Origin: Helicobacter cetorum
GTDB taxonomy: Bacteria; Campylobacterota; Campylobacteria; Campylobacterales; Helicobacteraceae
Length of the DNA stretch: 64,000 bases
Direction of reading: 5' to 3'
Assembly (NCBI RefSeq): GCF_900198405.1
Contig: NZ_FZMR01000002.1
Span: forward strand, 1-64,000
Under the pieces are notes generated by a model that saw only the letters and a program-made list of their open reading frames with translations, was not told where the DNA came from and did no database searches. Positions 35,707 to 46,480 of the stretch are shown in pieces. The stretch's first letter is position 1; each line of letters opens with the position of its first letter. A program made the translations under genes and the position numbers.

Positions 35707-36500
35707 TTTTTAGCCTTATATTCATACAAGAAAGGCACATATTTAATAGTTCCAGATTCAAAGATTTTTTTGGTTATGGTCTCGACTTTAGTGCGCATCT
35801 CTGCTGGCTCTTTTTGAGCGTTAATATCATATTGAGTAGAATACACTTTTTCAATAATAGCGATTTTATCCTCAACGCTCGCTCCCCTAGCTTTTGCTTG
35901 AGTCATCTCCTCTTGAATGATAGCCGCTTTTTTAGCTGAATTAGCTCCAAGCCACCCTACTATAACCATTCTTATAGTATTTTCTTTTAGATGGTCTCTA
36001 AGCTTAGTAAGCTCTTTTTGACAATGTGGACACATAGGGTCTGAGACAATATAAAGGATTTTATCCCTATTTTTCACATCATTAGCTGGCAATTCCACAA
36101 CATAATCACTAGGAATTTCTTCAAATATGGCATTTAATTTACCGCTATTTTGCTGAGCCACATTAAAAGATTGGATTTTTTGGTTTAGCTCATTAACCAT
36201 TTGCACATCAGAATCTTTACTGCTAAAAAACAAATTACTAAGCCCTACCACTAAATTACCATCTTTACTCACTAAAAGAGGGATATGATACTTAGTATCT
36301 GGGTCTTCTACAACAGCAATTTTAAATTCACTCGTAGATTTCAATGACTTCAGCTCTAAAACGCTGATTTTTTTACCGGTCTGCTTTTCAACAACCTTTT
36401 TCAAATTGATTTGCATTTGTTTTTCTTGAGGGCTAAACTTTGGAGCTGCACTAACTCCCACTGCAAGTAATGCACTTAATATGATAGTTCTTAATACCAT
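35703..36500 (-). CDS. dsbK: Periplasmic dimeric thiol oxidoreductase DsbK
   Basis: Disulfide-handling enzyme of the periplasm (H. pylori HP0231). The 265-residue protein has a signal peptide ending 'GVSAAP', an N-terminal dimerisation domain (about 25-125) and a thioredoxin-fold domain with the redox motif C157-P-H-C160 in '[12 protein letters not shown]'. CPHC is the DsbA-type dipeptide in a DsbG-like frame. I take ATG 36500 ([12 protein letters not shown]) as start: AAGGAG is 10 nt upstream, whereas an earlier in-frame TTG lies directly against the AAGGAG. Confidence 0.93.
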   Translation of the reverse strand: MVLRTIILSALLAVGVSAAPKFSPQEKQMQINLKKVVEKQTGKKISVLELKSLKSTSEFKIAVVEDPDTKYHIPLLVSKDGNLVVGLSNLFFSSKDSDVQMVNELNQKIQSFNVAQQNSGKLNAIFEEIPSDYVVELPANDVKNRDKILYIVSDPMCPHCQKELTKLRDHLKENTIRMVIVGWLGANSAKKAAIIQEEMTQAKARGASVEDKIAIIEKVYSTQYDINAQKEPAEMRTKVETITKKIFESGTIKYVPFLYEYKAKK

Positions 36501-36582
36501 TATGAACAAACTCCTTAATCTGTAAAACTAAAATATAGTCAATTCTTCAAAAATCTTAGAAATGACAAGTTAAAAATGTGAG

Positions 36583-36588
36583 TATAAT
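36583..36588 (+). promoter_or_regulatory. Candidate kdsB promoter, -10 box
   Basis: TATAAT in the 112-bp gap between divergent dsbK and kdsB. A start near 36595 gives a leader of about 27 nt with AAAGG before the kdsB ATG. Confidence 0.55.
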
Positions 36589-36621
36589 ACCATAAAAAGC
36601 CCATATTTTAAAGGTTCAAAG

Positions 36622-37344
36622 ATGATTATCATTCCCGCTAGATTAAAGTCTAGTCGTTTTGAAAATAAGGTTCTAGCAGATATTTTTGGATTACCCATGA
36701 TAGTTAGGTGTGCTAAAAATGCGAGTTTAGTAGATGATTGTATAGTCGCTTGCGATGATGAGAGCATTTTAGAAGTGTGTAACCAATTTCACATTAAAGC
36801 GGTGCTTACTTCTAAGTGCCATAATAGCGGCACCGAACGCTGTTTTGAAGCAGCTCAAACTTTAGGGTTAAAAAAAGATGAAATCATTTTAAATCTACAA
36901 GGCGATGAACCCTTTTTAGAAAAAGAAGTTATTTTAGCTTTGCTAAAAACCACTCAACACACTCCTTTTATGGCAACTTGTGCAAAAGTGATTGATGAAA
37001 CAGAAGCGAGTAACCCCAATTTAGTAAAAGTCATCTTGGATAACCAACATAACGCTCTGTATTTTTCACGCTCCATAATCCCTTATTTGCGTGATAACAC
37101 TAAATACCAAACACCCCTTTTAGGACATATTGGCATTTATGGGTTTTCTAGCCAAGAAGTCTTAGAAGAATTATGCTCTCTCAAGCCTTGTGCGTTAGAA
37201 GAAATAGAAAAACTAGAGCAATTAAGGGCTTTATATTATCAAAAAAGCATTCAAGTTGAAGTGGTCAAAAGCGATAGTATCGGCATTGACACTAAAGAAG
37301 ATTTACAGAATGCTCTTGAGACTTTTAAAAACAAAACTCAATAA
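36622..37344 (+). CDS. kdsB: CMP-KDO synthetase
   Basis: Activates 3-deoxy-D-manno-octulosonate as CMP-KDO for the LPS inner core. The 240-residue nucleotidyltransferase has '[15 protein letters not shown]', '[12 protein letters not shown]', '[15 protein letters not shown]', '[10 protein letters not shown]' and '[14 protein letters not shown]', all diagnostic. Corresponds to H. pylori HP0230, adjacent to dsbK (HP0231) there too. Confidence 0.96.
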   Translation: MIIIPARLKSSRFENKVLADIFGLPMIVRCAKNASLVDDCIVACDDESILEVCNQFHIKAVLTSKCHNSGTERCFEAAQTLGLKKDEIILNLQGDEPFLEKEVILALLKTTQHTPFMATCAKVIDETEASNPNLVKVILDNQHNALYFSRSIIPYLRDNTKYQTPLLGHIGIYGFSSQEVLEELCSLKPCALEEIEKLEQLRALYYQKSIQVEVVKSDSIGIDTKEDLQNALETFKNKTQ

Positions 37345-37349
37345 ACTTA

Positions 37350-37375
37350 TGCCCCCAAGTGATTATTTGGAGGCA
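37350..37375. terminator. Hairpin between convergent kdsB and chemoreceptor genes
   Basis: TGCCCCCAA / TTGGAGGCA pair with one C-A mismatch around an 8-nt loop. It lies midway between the kdsB stop and the chemoreceptor stop and is followed by CTTTAAT on the plus strand. Likely a shared terminator. Confidence 0.55.
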
Positions 37376-37396
37376 CTTTAATCAATCTTGGTGAAA

Positions 37397-39106
37397 CTAG
37401 GTGCGGTATTCTTTAATCTTGCTATCTAATAGTGCTGTATTCTTATGTAAACTTTCAGCAACCTTTACAATCTCATCTAAATGACTAGCATTTTCTTTAG
37501 CAATATTAGAAATACTCTCCACATTCTTAGTTGCATTAGCAATCTCTTTTGTAATACTTATTTGCCCCTGAATCCCATCGCTAATGACACCAACTACATT
37601 TTCTAAAGTAGTAACCACTTCATCAAATTGATTCATAGTATCATTAGAAAGTAATGATAATTTTTCCATAGTTTCTACATTGGCATTCATTACGGAATTG
37701 ATATCTGCAATCTCTTGAGTAAGCATTTGAATAGTCGTGGAAATTTCATTCAAAGATTTTTGTGTATTTTCAGCTAATTTACGCACTTCATCAGCTACCA
37801 CTGCAAAACCTCTTCCATGTTCACCAGCTCTTGCAGCTTCAATAGCGGCGTTCAAGGCTAAAAGATTAGTTTGTTTTGCAATATTATCAATGATATCTAA
37901 TACCGATTTGACATTTTGTGTGCTCTGATTAAGTATCTCAATTTTTGAGCCTAAGTCTCTCTCTGTTTGAGCAGATTTTTCCACTTGATTCGCCAAATTA
38001 CCTAAAGATTTTTGAGAATTTTGTGTAGAAACCTTACTTGACTCTAAATCAGAAATATTTTGCCCTGAGTTATTGGCCAGTGCTTTAAGCTTTTCGTTAG
38101 TCTGTTCAAAAAATGCAACCAATCCCTGAAGTCTATGACTCGTTTCAGCAATGCCTTCTTCAGCTAAATGAGCACTTTTATTCAATTGATTTGACGAATT
38201 GAGATTAGATAAAGAATTTTCCTTAGCCCCTATCATAAAGGTGCGGATACGCTCAATAAAAGTGTTAATCCCTACTGCCATTTGATTAAGCTCATCATTC
38301 CTAGCACTTTCTTGTAATTTTAAAGATAAATCCCTATCGCCCTCACTCAAATTATTTACATTTTTCACCATAATACTAGCACGTTTTACAACCCCTGCAT
38401 ATACAACAAAAAGTGCTACTCCAAAAACCAAAACCAACAACGAAATAATCTCTGTTAGAAAACTAATAGTTGTTTTATTCATCAATTCTTGCACTTGGGC
38501 TTTATTGGTTGCATAATTTTTATCTAAATCTGAATAATAGGCTGTAACAGCTATGACCATTTGTGTGTTTTTTTCTAAAAAAGCGTAGGCAATTTTGGGC
38601 TGAGGCTTAGTGCCAGCAAGCTTGGCTTTAGAATATTTTACATAGCCACCACCTTTTTTGGCATTCTCTAAATATTCACGCACATAATATACACCATCTA
38701 CGCTAGCCACATTGCTATAATTTTTTCCAACGCTCTCAGGTACACTAGAATCAAAAAGCACCACGCCATTGGTATCGGCAATAACTAAGTAAATTTGTCC
38801 TTTAAGTTCATTAATACTTGCAGCACTCTCAATGATATGTTCACGATTTTCTTTAAGACTAAGGTTAGAGTCATAAATTTGCTTAATGTTTAGCAAGATT
38901 AAATCTGCACCAGATTTTAAAAACCCTCTGGCATTATTATCTGTTCTTACTGAAGACTGATTATTCAAGGCACTTAAAAGCATGTTTTGGTTGTAACGAT
39001 AGAGAAAAAATACAACAAAAATAATCAGTATAGCTAATGCAATTAATACGAATAATAATTGAGTGCCAATACTTTTAGTTGACTTAGAATCTAAGTTGGA
39101 AGACAT
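37397..39106 (-). CDS. Methyl-accepting chemotaxis protein with single Cache-type sensor
   Basis: The 569-residue receptor has a first helix (about 13-35), a periplasmic sensor of about 170 residues with Cache-type features '[20 protein letters not shown]' and '[20 protein letters not shown]', and a second helix (about 225-250). A HAMP region and a cytoplasmic signalling rod with the hairpin tip '[20 protein letters not shown]' complete it. Start ATG 39106 has AGGAGA 9 nt upstream; an upstream extension to 39223 lacks a ribosome site. Size is close to TlpB, but the sensor is not clearly one of TlpA, TlpB or TlpC, so I leave the name open. Confidence 0.9.
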   Translation of the reverse strand: MSSNLDSKSTKSIGTQLLFVLIALAILIIFVVFFLYRYNQNMLLSALNNQSSVRTDNNARGFLKSGADLILLNIKQIYDSNLSLKENREHIIESAASINELKGQIYLVIADTNGVVLFDSSVPESVGKNYSNVASVDGVYYVREYLENAKKGGGYVKYSKAKLAGTKPQPKIAYAFLEKNTQMVIAVTAYYSDLDKNYATNKAQVQELMNKTTISFLTEIISLLVLVFGVALFVVYAGVVKRASIMVKNVNNLSEGDRDLSLKLQESARNDELNQMAVGINTFIERIRTFMIGAKENSLSNLNSSNQLNKSAHLAEEGIAETSHRLQGLVAFFEQTNEKLKALANNSGQNISDLESSKVSTQNSQKSLGNLANQVEKSAQTERDLGSKIEILNQSTQNVKSVLDIIDNIAKQTNLLALNAAIEAARAGEHGRGFAVVADEVRKLAENTQKSLNEISTTIQMLTQEIADINSVMNANVETMEKLSLLSNDTMNQFDEVVTTLENVVGVISDGIQGQISITKEIANATKNVESISNIAKENASHLDEIVKVAESLHKNTALLDSKIKEYRT

Positions 39107-39332
39107 TATTAAATTCTCCTCTAAATTAAGATTTTTAAAGGATATAAAATACCCTAAAGCTCTGTTGATTATAGCATTACTTAATACTATTTTTACTAAC
39201 CAAATATTTACTTTGTTTAACATTTAAAAATATTTAAAAACTTAATACTAAAAAATAGAATAAATTAAACTCAACTATTTAAAAGTTTGTATTTGACATT
39301 TGGTTTAAATAGTAGGTTATATTTCAAGTCTA

Positions 39333-39341
39333 TGATATAAT
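39333..39341 (+). promoter_or_regulatory. glnA promoter, extended -10
   Basis: TGA-TATAAT is a perfect extended -10 element; the predicted start near 39348 gives a 23-nt leader with AAAAGG before the glnA ATG at 39371. The flanking sequence is AT-rich, with no clear operator. Confidence 0.65.
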
Positions 39342-39370
39342 CGCTACTATTTAGTTAAAAGGCACTAATT

Positions 39371-40810
39371 ATGAAAGTTTGTAATAATGAAAGCAGTATT
39401 CAAGAATTTTGGAATTTTTGTAAAGATAACGAAGTAGAATTTGTAGATTTTCGTTTCACCGACATTAAAGGCACTTGGAATCACATGACTTATTCTTTCA
39501 GTGCCTTAAATGATGGCATGCTCAAAGAGGGAATCCCTTTTGATGCAAGCTCATTTAAGGCATGGCAGAGTATAGAGCAATCAGATATGCTCCTAATCCC
39601 TGATTTGGTGCGTTATTTTATTGACCCTTTTAGTGCTGATGTGAGCGTAGTGGTCTTTTGTGATATTTATGATGTGTATAAAAACCAGCCCTATGAAAAA
39701 TGCCCTAGAAGTATCGCCAAAAAAGCCTTACAGCATTTAAAGGATTTAGGTTTAGGCGATGTGGCGTATTTTGGTGCGGAGAATGAATTTTTTATCTTTG
39801 ATTCCATTAAAATGAAAGATGCCTCAAATTGTCAGTATTATGAAGTAGATAGCGAAGAGGGCGATTGGAATAGGGATAAAAGCTTTGAGGGAGGCGTGAA
39901 TTATGGTCATAGACCGGGCAAGCAAGGGGGCTATTTACCTGTGCCTCCTATGGATTCTATGATGGATATTCGCACTGAGATTGTCAAAGTCTTAAATCAA
40001 GTCGGCTTAGAAACCTTTGTAGTCCACCATGAAGTTGCTCAAGGTCAAGGCGAAGTAGGCGTGAAATTTGGCAATTTAGTAGAGGCGGCTGATAATGTGC
40101 AAAAACTCAAATATGTGGTTAAAATGGTCGCTCATCTCAATGGAAAAACCGCTACTTTTATGCCAAAGCCCCTTTATGGCGATAGCGGAAGTGGCATGCA
40201 TACGCATGTGAGCGTTTGGAAAGATAACGAAAATCTTTTTAGTGGCGAGACTTATAAAGGCTTGAGCGAATTTGCTTTGCATTTCTTAGGCGGAGTTTTA
40301 CGCCATGCTAGAGGGTTAGCCGCTTTTACAAACGCCTCAACTAATTCTTATAAGCGCTTAATTCCGGGGTTTGAAGCACCCTCTATTTTGACCTATTCAG
40401 CTAATAATAGGAGTGCGAGCGTGCGTATTCCTTATGGCATTTCAAATAAAAGTGCAAGATTAGAGTTTAGATTTCCAGATAGCTCCTCAAACCCTTATCT
40501 AGCTTTTTCAGCCATTTTAATGGCAGGCGTTGATGGCATTAAAAATAAGGTTGAGCCGGGTAAAGCAATGGATATTAACCTTTTTAAACTCACTTTAGAT
40601 GAAATTAGAGAAAAAGACATTAAGCAAATGCCCCACACTTTAAGAAGTGCGTTAGAAGAAATGTTGGCCAACAAACAATATTTAAAAGAAGGGCAAGTTT
40701 TTAGCGAAGAGTTTATTCAAGCTTATCAACGCTTTAAATTCACTACTGAAGTGTTTCCATGGGAAAGTAAGCCCCATCCTTTTGAATTTATTACCACTTA
40801 TTCATGCTAA
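39371..40810 (+). CDS. glnA: Glutamine synthetase type I
   Basis: Assimilates ammonia into glutamine. The 479-residue protein has '[15 protein letters not shown]', '[10 protein letters not shown]', the metal site '[11 protein letters not shown]', the ATP site '[19 protein letters not shown]' and '[11 protein letters not shown]'. At the position where enterobacterial GlnA carries the adenylylated Tyr (NLYDLPPEE), this protein has '[12 protein letters not shown]', so no Tyr is available. The same replacement is described for H. pylori, so adenylylation control is not expected. thiC follows after 18 bp. Confidence 0.97.
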   Translation: MKVCNNESSIQEFWNFCKDNEVEFVDFRFTDIKGTWNHMTYSFSALNDGMLKEGIPFDASSFKAWQSIEQSDMLLIPDLVRYFIDPFSADVSVVVFCDIYDVYKNQPYEKCPRSIAKKALQHLKDLGLGDVAYFGAENEFFIFDSIKMKDASNCQYYEVDSEEGDWNRDKSFEGGVNYGHRPGKQGGYLPVPPMDSMMDIRTEIVKVLNQVGLETFVVHHEVAQGQGEVGVKFGNLVEAADNVQKLKYVVKMVAHLNGKTATFMPKPLYGDSGSGMHTHVSVWKDNENLFSGETYKGLSEFALHFLGGVLRHARGLAAFTNASTNSYKRLIPGFEAPSILTYSANNRSASVRIPYGISNKSARLEFRFPDSSSNPYLAFSAILMAGVDGIKNKVEPGKAMDINLFKLTLDEIREKDIKQMPHTLRSALEEMLANKQYLKEGQVFSEEFIQAYQRFKFTTEVFPWESKPHPFEFITTYSC

Positions 40811-40828
40811 ATTTAAGGAGTTAAAAGA

Positions 40829-42160
40829 ATGCGAACAGAATATTTAAAAAACAGAAAAAACCCACAAACTCAGCTCTACTACGCTAAAAATGGGGTGATT
40901 ACTGAAGAAATGGCATATATCGCCAATATTGAAAACATTGAGGCAGAAGTTGTTAGAAAAGAAATCGCTAAAGGGCGTTTGATTGTCCCAGCTAATATCA
41001 ATCATACCAACTTAAACCCTATGGGTATAGGCATAGCCCTACGCACTAAGATTAATGCTAATATTGGAAGTTCAGCCATTATTCATAGCATTGATGAAGA
41101 AGTAGAAAAATTAAACATTTCTATTAAATATGGTGCAGATACGGTTATGGATTTATCTACGGGGGGCGATTTAGATGAGATTAGAAAAGCTATTATCGCT
41201 CATTCTAGCGTGCCTATTGGAACCGTGCCGATGTATCAAATCTTACATGATGTAAACAATGATGTAACGAAACTTGATATTCCTACCATGCTAAAAACTT
41301 TAGAAAAGCAAGCCAAGCAAGGTGTGAGCTATTTTACTATCCATTGCGGATTTTTACTAGAGCATATGCCCTATGTAAGCAAGCGAAAAATGGGAATTGT
41401 AAGTCGTGGAGGGAGCTTAATGGCATCTTGGATGATGCACTATCATAAAGAAAACCCTTTCTACAGCGCTTTTGATGATATTCTAGCTATTTGTAGGGAA
41501 TATGATGTAAGTTTAAGTTTGGGCGATTCCTTGCGTCCGGGTTGCTTGGCTGATGCAAGTGATACAGCCCAATTTGCAGAATTAAAAGTCTTAGGCGAAC
41601 TTGCCAAAAGAGCGTATGAAAAAGATGTGCAAGTGATGATTGAAGGGCCAGGACATGTGCCTTTAAATCAAATTGAAAGAAATGTAAGATTGCAAAGAGA
41701 GTATTGCAACGATGCTCCTTTTTATGTTTTAGGGCCTTTGGTTACTGATATTGCTGCAGGGTATGACCATATTGCAAGTGCTATTGGTGCATGTTTAGCG
41801 GCTTATAAAGGCGTAGCCATGCTTTGCTATGTAACCCCTAAAGAGCATTTAGGCTTACCCAATGCTAAAGATGTGAGAGAGGGCATTATTGCTTATAAAA
41901 TCGCTGCACATGCCGCTGATATAGCACGAGGAAGAGTGGGTGCAAGAGTGCGAGATGATTTAATGAGTGATGCAAGGTATGCGTTTGAATGGAACAAACA
42001 ATTTGAACTAGCCCTAGACCCAGAAAGAGCCAGAGAATACCACGATGAGGCACTGCCAGAAGAAGTCTTTAAAGGGGCAGAATTTTGCTCTATGTGTGGC
42101 CCTAAATTTTGTAGCTACAAAGTCAGCCAAGACATTTTCAAAAACTATCAAGCGGGGTAA
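40829..42160 (+). CDS. thiC: Phosphomethylpyrimidine synthase ThiC
   Basis: Radical-SAM enzyme converting aminoimidazole ribotide to the pyrimidine of thiamine. The 443-residue protein is of the short type: '[16 protein letters not shown]', '[16 protein letters not shown]', '[19 protein letters not shown]', 'DSLRPGC', '[12 protein letters not shown]', '[14 protein letters not shown]' and the C-terminal Fe-S site C420-x2-C423-x4-C428. The close relative BzaF makes a B12 ligand; without other cobalamin genes in view ThiC is more likely. AAGGAG precedes the ATG. From memory H. pylori lacks thiC, so its presence is notable. No TPP riboswitch is seen in the 18-bp gap to glnA. Confidence 0.92.
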   Translation: MRTEYLKNRKNPQTQLYYAKNGVITEEMAYIANIENIEAEVVRKEIAKGRLIVPANINHTNLNPMGIGIALRTKINANIGSSAIIHSIDEEVEKLNISIKYGADTVMDLSTGGDLDEIRKAIIAHSSVPIGTVPMYQILHDVNNDVTKLDIPTMLKTLEKQAKQGVSYFTIHCGFLLEHMPYVSKRKMGIVSRGGSLMASWMMHYHKENPFYSAFDDILAICREYDVSLSLGDSLRPGCLADASDTAQFAELKVLGELAKRAYEKDVQVMIEGPGHVPLNQIERNVRLQREYCNDAPFYVLGPLVTDIAAGYDHIASAIGACLAAYKGVAMLCYVTPKEHLGLPNAKDVREGIIAYKIAAHAADIARGRVGARVRDDLMSDARYAFEWNKQFELALDPERAREYHDEALPEEVFKGAEFCSMCGPKFCSYKVSQDIFKNYQAG

Positions 42161-42168
42161 TTTTTAAA

Positions 42169-42199
42169 TGGTGCGTTCCAATACAATCGCTACGCACCA
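42169..42199. terminator. Hairpin after thiC
   Basis: TGGTGCGT / ACGCACCA form a perfect 8-bp stem with a 15-nt loop just after the thiC stop. There is no T-run downstream on the plus strand, so it may stabilise the mRNA end rather than terminate. Confidence 0.4.
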
Positions 42200-42228
42200 C
42201 ACCCATAAACCGCAAAATAAAAGTGATT

Positions 42229-42678
42229 TTACCTATCCTTTAGGTCTTGCACAAACTCTTGTAACTCTTTGCCATCTTTATATACTACTAAGAGCAATTT
42301 TTTGTTGTTTGCAATAAAAATTTTACAATTTAATAATTTAAAGTATTTTATAATAAATTCTATATAATTGAGACCTTGATAAACATATATTTTAAAATCA
42401 TCTTGTTTTCCAAAAAAATTGATAAAATCTGAATAAATTTGGTTTCTATTGTTGTAATTTCTCTATGAGATGAACTTGCACATAAGTTTTTATGCAGATA
42501 AAAAATTAATAGTGTATCGCAACACAAATAGAGCATATCTATCAAAACAACCTTTTTAAAAATGAAAAGATTTTATAACTTTATCTTTTTCTAAGCAAAT
42601 CTCATCAAAATTTCTAATGTCTCCAACATAGAGAAGAACTACCAATAATGTAATCAAAATGTAAAAGAAACTCCCCAT
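42229..42678 (-). pseudogene. Gene remnant with three in-frame stops
   Basis: In one minus-strand frame, ATG 42678 opens a 40-codon membrane-type segment (MGSFFYILITLLVVLLYVGD) that ends at TAA 42558-42556. The same frame then continues through two more stops (the last is TAG 42465-42463) into an open stretch ending 'VVYKDGKELQEFVQDLKDR' before TAA 42231-42229. The protein-like composition across stops in a single frame suggests a small gene inactivated by point mutations. The parent family is not recognised. The first 40 codons alone could still be a small membrane peptide. Confidence 0.45.
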
Positions 42679-42784
42679 CGCTACAAGTAGGGATTAAAAA
42701 TACTTTTTGTAACAAATAATCATTCCTTAATATTATTTTTTTTAATTATAGAATTACAAATATATATTTTAGGATAATAGAATC

Positions 42785-42987
42785 CTATCTTTTTCTGTTC
42801 TCAGTTTTTTCATAAAGATTAACGCTATTGTTTAAAAAATCTTGAATAGTTAATATTTGCCCTAATCTATAAAAACAATAAATTAGAAAAAATCTCTTTA
42901 TTTTCTCGCAAACAACACATTCTTAGAACCAATACTATTCAATACTGAATTAACCAAAAACTTCCAACATAAAGCTTTTTCTGTCAT
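42785..42987 (-). pseudogene. Short gene remnant upstream of the previous one, frameshifted
   Basis: Minus-strand ATG 42987 opens 29 codons (beginning MTEKALCWKFLVNSVLNS, ending 'KNVLFARK'). A second frame takes over near 42900 with 'KIKRFFLIYCFYRLGQIL' and ends at TAG 42787-42785. A single indel would join the two. Neither part is recognised. The region 42679-42784 has nothing I can identify. Confidence 0.3.
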
Positions 42988-42998
42988 GCATATCCTAA

Positions 42999-43763
42999 CT
43001 ACTCAAACATCTCTTTAATCTCGTATTTTTTAGCTTTTTTATCTTTAAGCCATAGAGCCACTTCCAAAGCCCCCTTAGCGAAGATAGAGCGATTTGTAGC
43101 TGTATGAGTGAGTTCTATATATTCGCCTTGTAAATAAAAGCCTATCGTATGTTTGCCAGCTACATCACCCCCCCTTAGCGCAACCACGCCAATACTTTCT
43201 TTAGAGCGTAAATCTTCTCTATGAGTTATTAGAGCCTTTTTTTCATCATAGCCTCTAGCCTTAGCGCAAGTTTGATACAAGCTTAGTGCCGTGCCGCTTG
43301 GTGCGTCTTTTTTAAGATTATGATGCGTTTCTACTATTTCAATATCTGCATCTTTTAATTTTAAAGACGCTAAAAAAGCTAATTGATTTAATATTGCAAT
43401 ACCTAAAGACATGTTATGAGCGTGTAAAATAGGAGTTTTTAAAGAAAGGTTTTGCATTTTTTCTAGCGTTTTTTCTTCTAATCCGGTTGTGCCAGAAACT
43501 AGAATCTTTGGATATTCTAAAAGAGTATCTAATAAGCTACTAGTCCCTTTTGGCAAAGAAAAATCAATCACGCATTCACACGCTTTTACAAACACCTTTA
43601 AATCATTGGTTACTAAGGGGGCGTGTGAAAAATTACTAAAATCTACTTCGCATTTATTTCTTACAAACACACTTGCTAAAACAAGCCCCTTATAGCCATG
43701 TTTTAATTCTTCTAAAAGCAATTTTCCTATACGCCCATTAGCTCCATAAACACCGATTTTCAT
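42999..43763 (-). CDS. dapB: 4-hydroxy-tetrahydrodipicolinate reductase
   Basis: Reduces the DapA product in lysine/DAP synthesis. The 254-residue protein has the nucleotide-binding '[19 protein letters not shown]', '[14 protein letters not shown]', '[16 protein letters not shown]', the catalytic '[19 protein letters not shown]' and '[20 protein letters not shown]'. In H. pylori dapB (HP0510) is two genes from glnA (HP0512); here thiC and gene remnants have come between them. Divergent recR starts 73 bp away. Confidence 0.96.
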   Translation of the reverse strand: MKIGVYGANGRIGKLLLEELKHGYKGLVLASVFVRNKCEVDFSNFSHAPLVTNDLKVFVKACECVIDFSLPKGTSSLLDTLLEYPKILVSGTTGLEEKTLEKMQNLSLKTPILHAHNMSLGIAILNQLAFLASLKLKDADIEIVETHHNLKKDAPSGTALSLYQTCAKARGYDEKKALITHREDLRSKESIGVVALRGGDVAGKHTIGFYLQGEYIELTHTATNRSIFAKGALEVALWLKDKKAKKYEIKEMFE

Positions 43764-43824
43764 GTCATTCCTTAAATTTTTGTTTTATTGTATCACGCTT
43801 TAAAGCACTAATTTAAAATATTAG

Positions 43825-43830
43825 TATAAT
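43825..43830 (+). promoter_or_regulatory. recR promoter, -10 box giving a leaderless mRNA
   Basis: TATAAT ends exactly 6 nt before the recR ATG (43837), placing the expected transcription start on the A of the start codon. No Shine-Dalgarno site exists. From memory, recR was among the leaderless mRNAs mapped in H. pylori by primary-transcriptome work. Confidence 0.65.
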
Positions 43831-43836
43831 ACAAAC

Positions 43837-44418
43837 ATGAATACTTATAAAAATAGCTTGAATCATTTTTTAAATTTAGTGGATTGTTTAGAAAAAATCC
43901 CAAGTGTGGGTAAAAAATCTGCTTTTAAAATGGCGTATCATTTAGGTTTAGAGAACCCCTATTTGGCACTAAAACTCACTCACGCTTTAGAAAACGCCCT
44001 AGAAAATCTTAAAACTTGTTCATCTTGTAATGCCTTGAGTGAGAGTGAGATTTGTGAGATTTGTTCTGATGAGAATAGGCTTAACTCTCAGCTTTGCATG
44101 GTTTTACACCCAAGAGATGTGTTTATTTTAGAAGATTTAAAGGACTTTTTAGGACGCTACTATGTGCTAAATTCCATAGAAGATTTGAATTTTAACGCCC
44201 TAGAAAAACGCCTAGTTGAAGAAAATATTAAAGAAATCATCTTTGCTTTTCCCCCCACTCTAGCTAATGATTCTTTAATGCTCTATATAGAGGACAAATT
44301 GCAAAATTTTCATCTCACTTTTACTAAAATCGCTCAAGGCGTGCCTACTGGAGTGAATTTTGAAAACATTGATTTAGTCTCACTTTCAAGAGCGTTTAAT
44401 GCAAGGATAAAAGCATGA
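43837..44418 (+). CDS. recR: Recombination protein RecR
   Basis: Works with RecO (and RecF where present) to load RecA on gapped DNA. The 193-residue protein has a helix-hairpin-helix '[19 protein letters not shown]', a four-Cys zinc finger '[18 protein letters not shown]' and a Toprim domain from '[16 protein letters not shown]' to '[12 protein letters not shown]'. ATG is directly downstream of a TATAAT box, so the mRNA is probably leaderless. The stop overlaps truD (ATGA). Confidence 0.96.
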   Translation: MNTYKNSLNHFLNLVDCLEKIPSVGKKSAFKMAYHLGLENPYLALKLTHALENALENLKTCSSCNALSESEICEICSDENRLNSQLCMVLHPRDVFILEDLKDFLGRYYVLNSIEDLNFNALEKRLVEENIKEIIFAFPPTLANDSLMLYIEDKLQNFHLTFTKIAQGVPTGVNFENIDLVSLSRAFNARIKA

Positions 44419-45545
44419 ATTTAAATTTTATGCCCCTTTTGCATGCTTATAATCATGCGAGTATTGATTTTGTTTTCAATTCTAGTGCGAGAGATTTTTG
44501 TGTGCATGAAGTGCCTTTATATGAGTTTAGCAACACAGGCGAACATGCCATTATTCAAGTAAGAAAAAGTGGCTTAAGCACTTTGGAAATGCTTCAAATT
44601 TTTTCTGAAATTTTAGGCATAAAAGTTAGAGAAATGGGTTATGCAGGCTTGAAAGATAAAAACGCACTAACCACACAATTTATCTCACTCCCTAAAAAAT
44701 ACGCCCCCCTGCTAGAGAATAATGCGAGTAACTTACAAGCAAGAAACATTAAAATCCTATCTCTAACTTATCATCATAATAAAATCAAATTAGGGCATTT
44801 GAAAGGGAATAAATTTTTTATGCGTTTTAAAAAAATGACCCCCTTAAACGCTCAAAAAACCGAGCTTGTCTTAGAAAAAATCGCCGAGTTTGGCATGCCT
44901 AATTATTTTGGCTCGCAACGCTTTGGGAAGTTTAATGACAACCACAAAGAAGGTTTAAAAATCTTGCAAAATGAAAGGCATTTCAAAAATAAGAAATTAA
45001 ACGCTTTTTTAATCTCAAGCTATCAAAGTTATTTGTTTAACTCACATTTAAGCAAACGATTAGAGTTAAGTAAAATGATTAGTGATTTTAGTTTGAAAGA
45101 GAGTTTAGAGTTTTTTAAACAAAAGCATTTAAATATCCATTCAAACGCTCTAAAAGCCCTTAAACAACAAGCCCACCCCTTTAAAATCTTAGAAGGCGAT
45201 GTGATGTGCCATTACCCTTATGGGAAATTTTTTGATGTTTTAGACTTAGAAAAAGAAAGCGAGAGATTTTTTAGTCAAAAAGTTGTGCCTACCGGTTTAT
45301 TAGATGGCAAAAAAGCTCTTTATGCAAAAAATTTGAGCCTAGAAATTGAAAAAGAATTTCAACACGAAGTTTTAAATAATCATGCTAAAACGCTAGGTTC
45401 TAGGCGGTTTTTTTGGGTGTTTGTAGAAAATTTGACTTCTAAATATGTGAAAGAAAAAGCACAATTTGAGCTAGAATTTTACTTGCCTAAGGGGAGTTAT
45501 GCAAGCACGTTGCTTAAAGAAATCAAACACGAAAAGGAGGAATAA
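44415..45545 (+). CDS. truD: tRNA pseudouridine(13) synthase TruD
   Basis: Makes pseudouridine 13 in tRNA-Glu. The 376-residue protein has the TruD order: '[20 protein letters not shown]', the catalytic Asp in '[19 protein letters not shown]', '[15 protein letters not shown]' and '[20 protein letters not shown]', with a C-terminal TRUD insertion. Coupled to recR by a 4-nt overlap and followed after 5 bp by htpX. Confidence 0.95.
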   Translation: MNLNFMPLLHAYNHASIDFVFNSSARDFCVHEVPLYEFSNTGEHAIIQVRKSGLSTLEMLQIFSEILGIKVREMGYAGLKDKNALTTQFISLPKKYAPLLENNASNLQARNIKILSLTYHHNKIKLGHLKGNKFFMRFKKMTPLNAQKTELVLEKIAEFGMPNYFGSQRFGKFNDNHKEGLKILQNERHFKNKKLNAFLISSYQSYLFNSHLSKRLELSKMISDFSLKESLEFFKQKHLNIHSNALKALKQQAHPFKILEGDVMCHYPYGKFFDVLDLEKESERFFSQKVVPTGLLDGKKALYAKNLSLEIEKEFQHEVLNNHAKTLGSRRFFWVFVENLTSKYVKEKAQFELEFYLPKGSYASTLLKEIKHEKEE

Positions 45546-45550
45546 TCGCA

Positions 45551-46480
45551 ATGAATTTTGAAAAGATTATCGCACAAAATAGGCTTAAAACGAATGCGGT
45601 TTTAGCAACATATTGTGCGATTTTTGCTTTTATAGGTTTGTTAGTAGATGTCATTAGAATTAATGCCAATGATTTAGGCATAGCTCTTTTTAAACTCATC
45701 ACTTTTCAAATTTTTCCTACCATTACCATTACTATGTTTCTTATAGCTTCTGTCATTATTTTCATTTGTATTCAAAATTTTAGCTCTATCATGCTAAGTG
45801 GTGATGAATATAAGCTCATTGACCCTAACAAGGTTTTAAGCTCTAAAGAAAATCAAATTTATGGCGTTTTTTCAGAGCTTTTAGAAGAAGCTAAGCTTAA
45901 TTTTGAGCCCAAGCTTTATATCATTAACGCCCCTTATATGAATGCCTTTGCAAGTGGGTGGGATGAATCTAACTCTCTTATTGCTCTTACAAGTGCCTTA
46001 ATAGAGAGATTAGATAGAGATGAATTAAAAGCAGTGATAGCCCATGAACTTAGCCACATCAGGCATAATGATATTCGCTTAACTATGTGTGTGGGGGTTT
46101 TAAGCAATATCATGCTCTTAGTGGCTAATTTTAGCGTGTATTTTTTTATGGGTAATCGCAGGAATAATGGAGCGAATTTAGCTAGAAATATTTTGTTAGT
46201 TTTACAAATCATCTTGCCTTTTTTAACGCTCATTTTACAAATGTATCTAAGCCGCACACGAGAATACATGGCTGATAGTGGAGCAGCATTTTTAATGCAT
46301 GATAGTAAGCCTATGATTAGAGCCTTACAAAAAATTTCTAATGATTATAGCAAGAACGATTATAAAGAAATAGACACCAACAGCACTCGCTACTCGGCTT
46401 ATATTTTTAATTCTGAAATGTTTAGCACACACCCTAGCATTAAAAATCGTATTCAATCACTCACAAGGCGTGCAGAATAA
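45551..46480 (+). CDS. htpX: Membrane zinc metalloprotease HtpX
   Basis: M48 protease for quality control of inner-membrane proteins. The 309-residue protein has two N-terminal helices (about 15-35, 55-78), the zinc motif '[17 protein letters not shown]', two further helices and '[18 protein letters not shown]' with the third zinc ligand. ATG has AGGAGG upstream with long spacing. Stop overlaps folE (TAATG). Matches H. pylori HP0927. Confidence 0.95.
   Translation: MNFEKIIAQNRLKTNAVLATYCAIFAFIGLLVDVIRINANDLGIALFKLITFQIFPTITITMFLIASVIIFICIQNFSSIMLSGDEYKLIDPNKVLSSKENQIYGVFSELLEEAKLNFEPKLYIINAPYMNAFASGWDESNSLIALTSALIERLDRDELKAVIAHELSHIRHNDIRLTMCVGVLSNIMLLVANFSVYFFMGNRRNNGANLARNILLVLQIILPFLTLILQMYLSRTREYMADSGAAFLMHDSKPMIRALQKISNDYSKNDYKEIDTNSTRYSAYIFNSEMFSTHPSIKNRIQSLTRRAE

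Noticed and set aside
40811-40828. TPP riboswitch expected before thiC
   Set aside because: Only 18 bp separate glnA and thiC; no THI-box sequence or fold is possible there.
42556-42678. 40-codon membrane peptide as an independent gene
   Set aside because: No ribosome site, and the same frame continues as protein-like sequence past the stop, so a remnant is the better reading.
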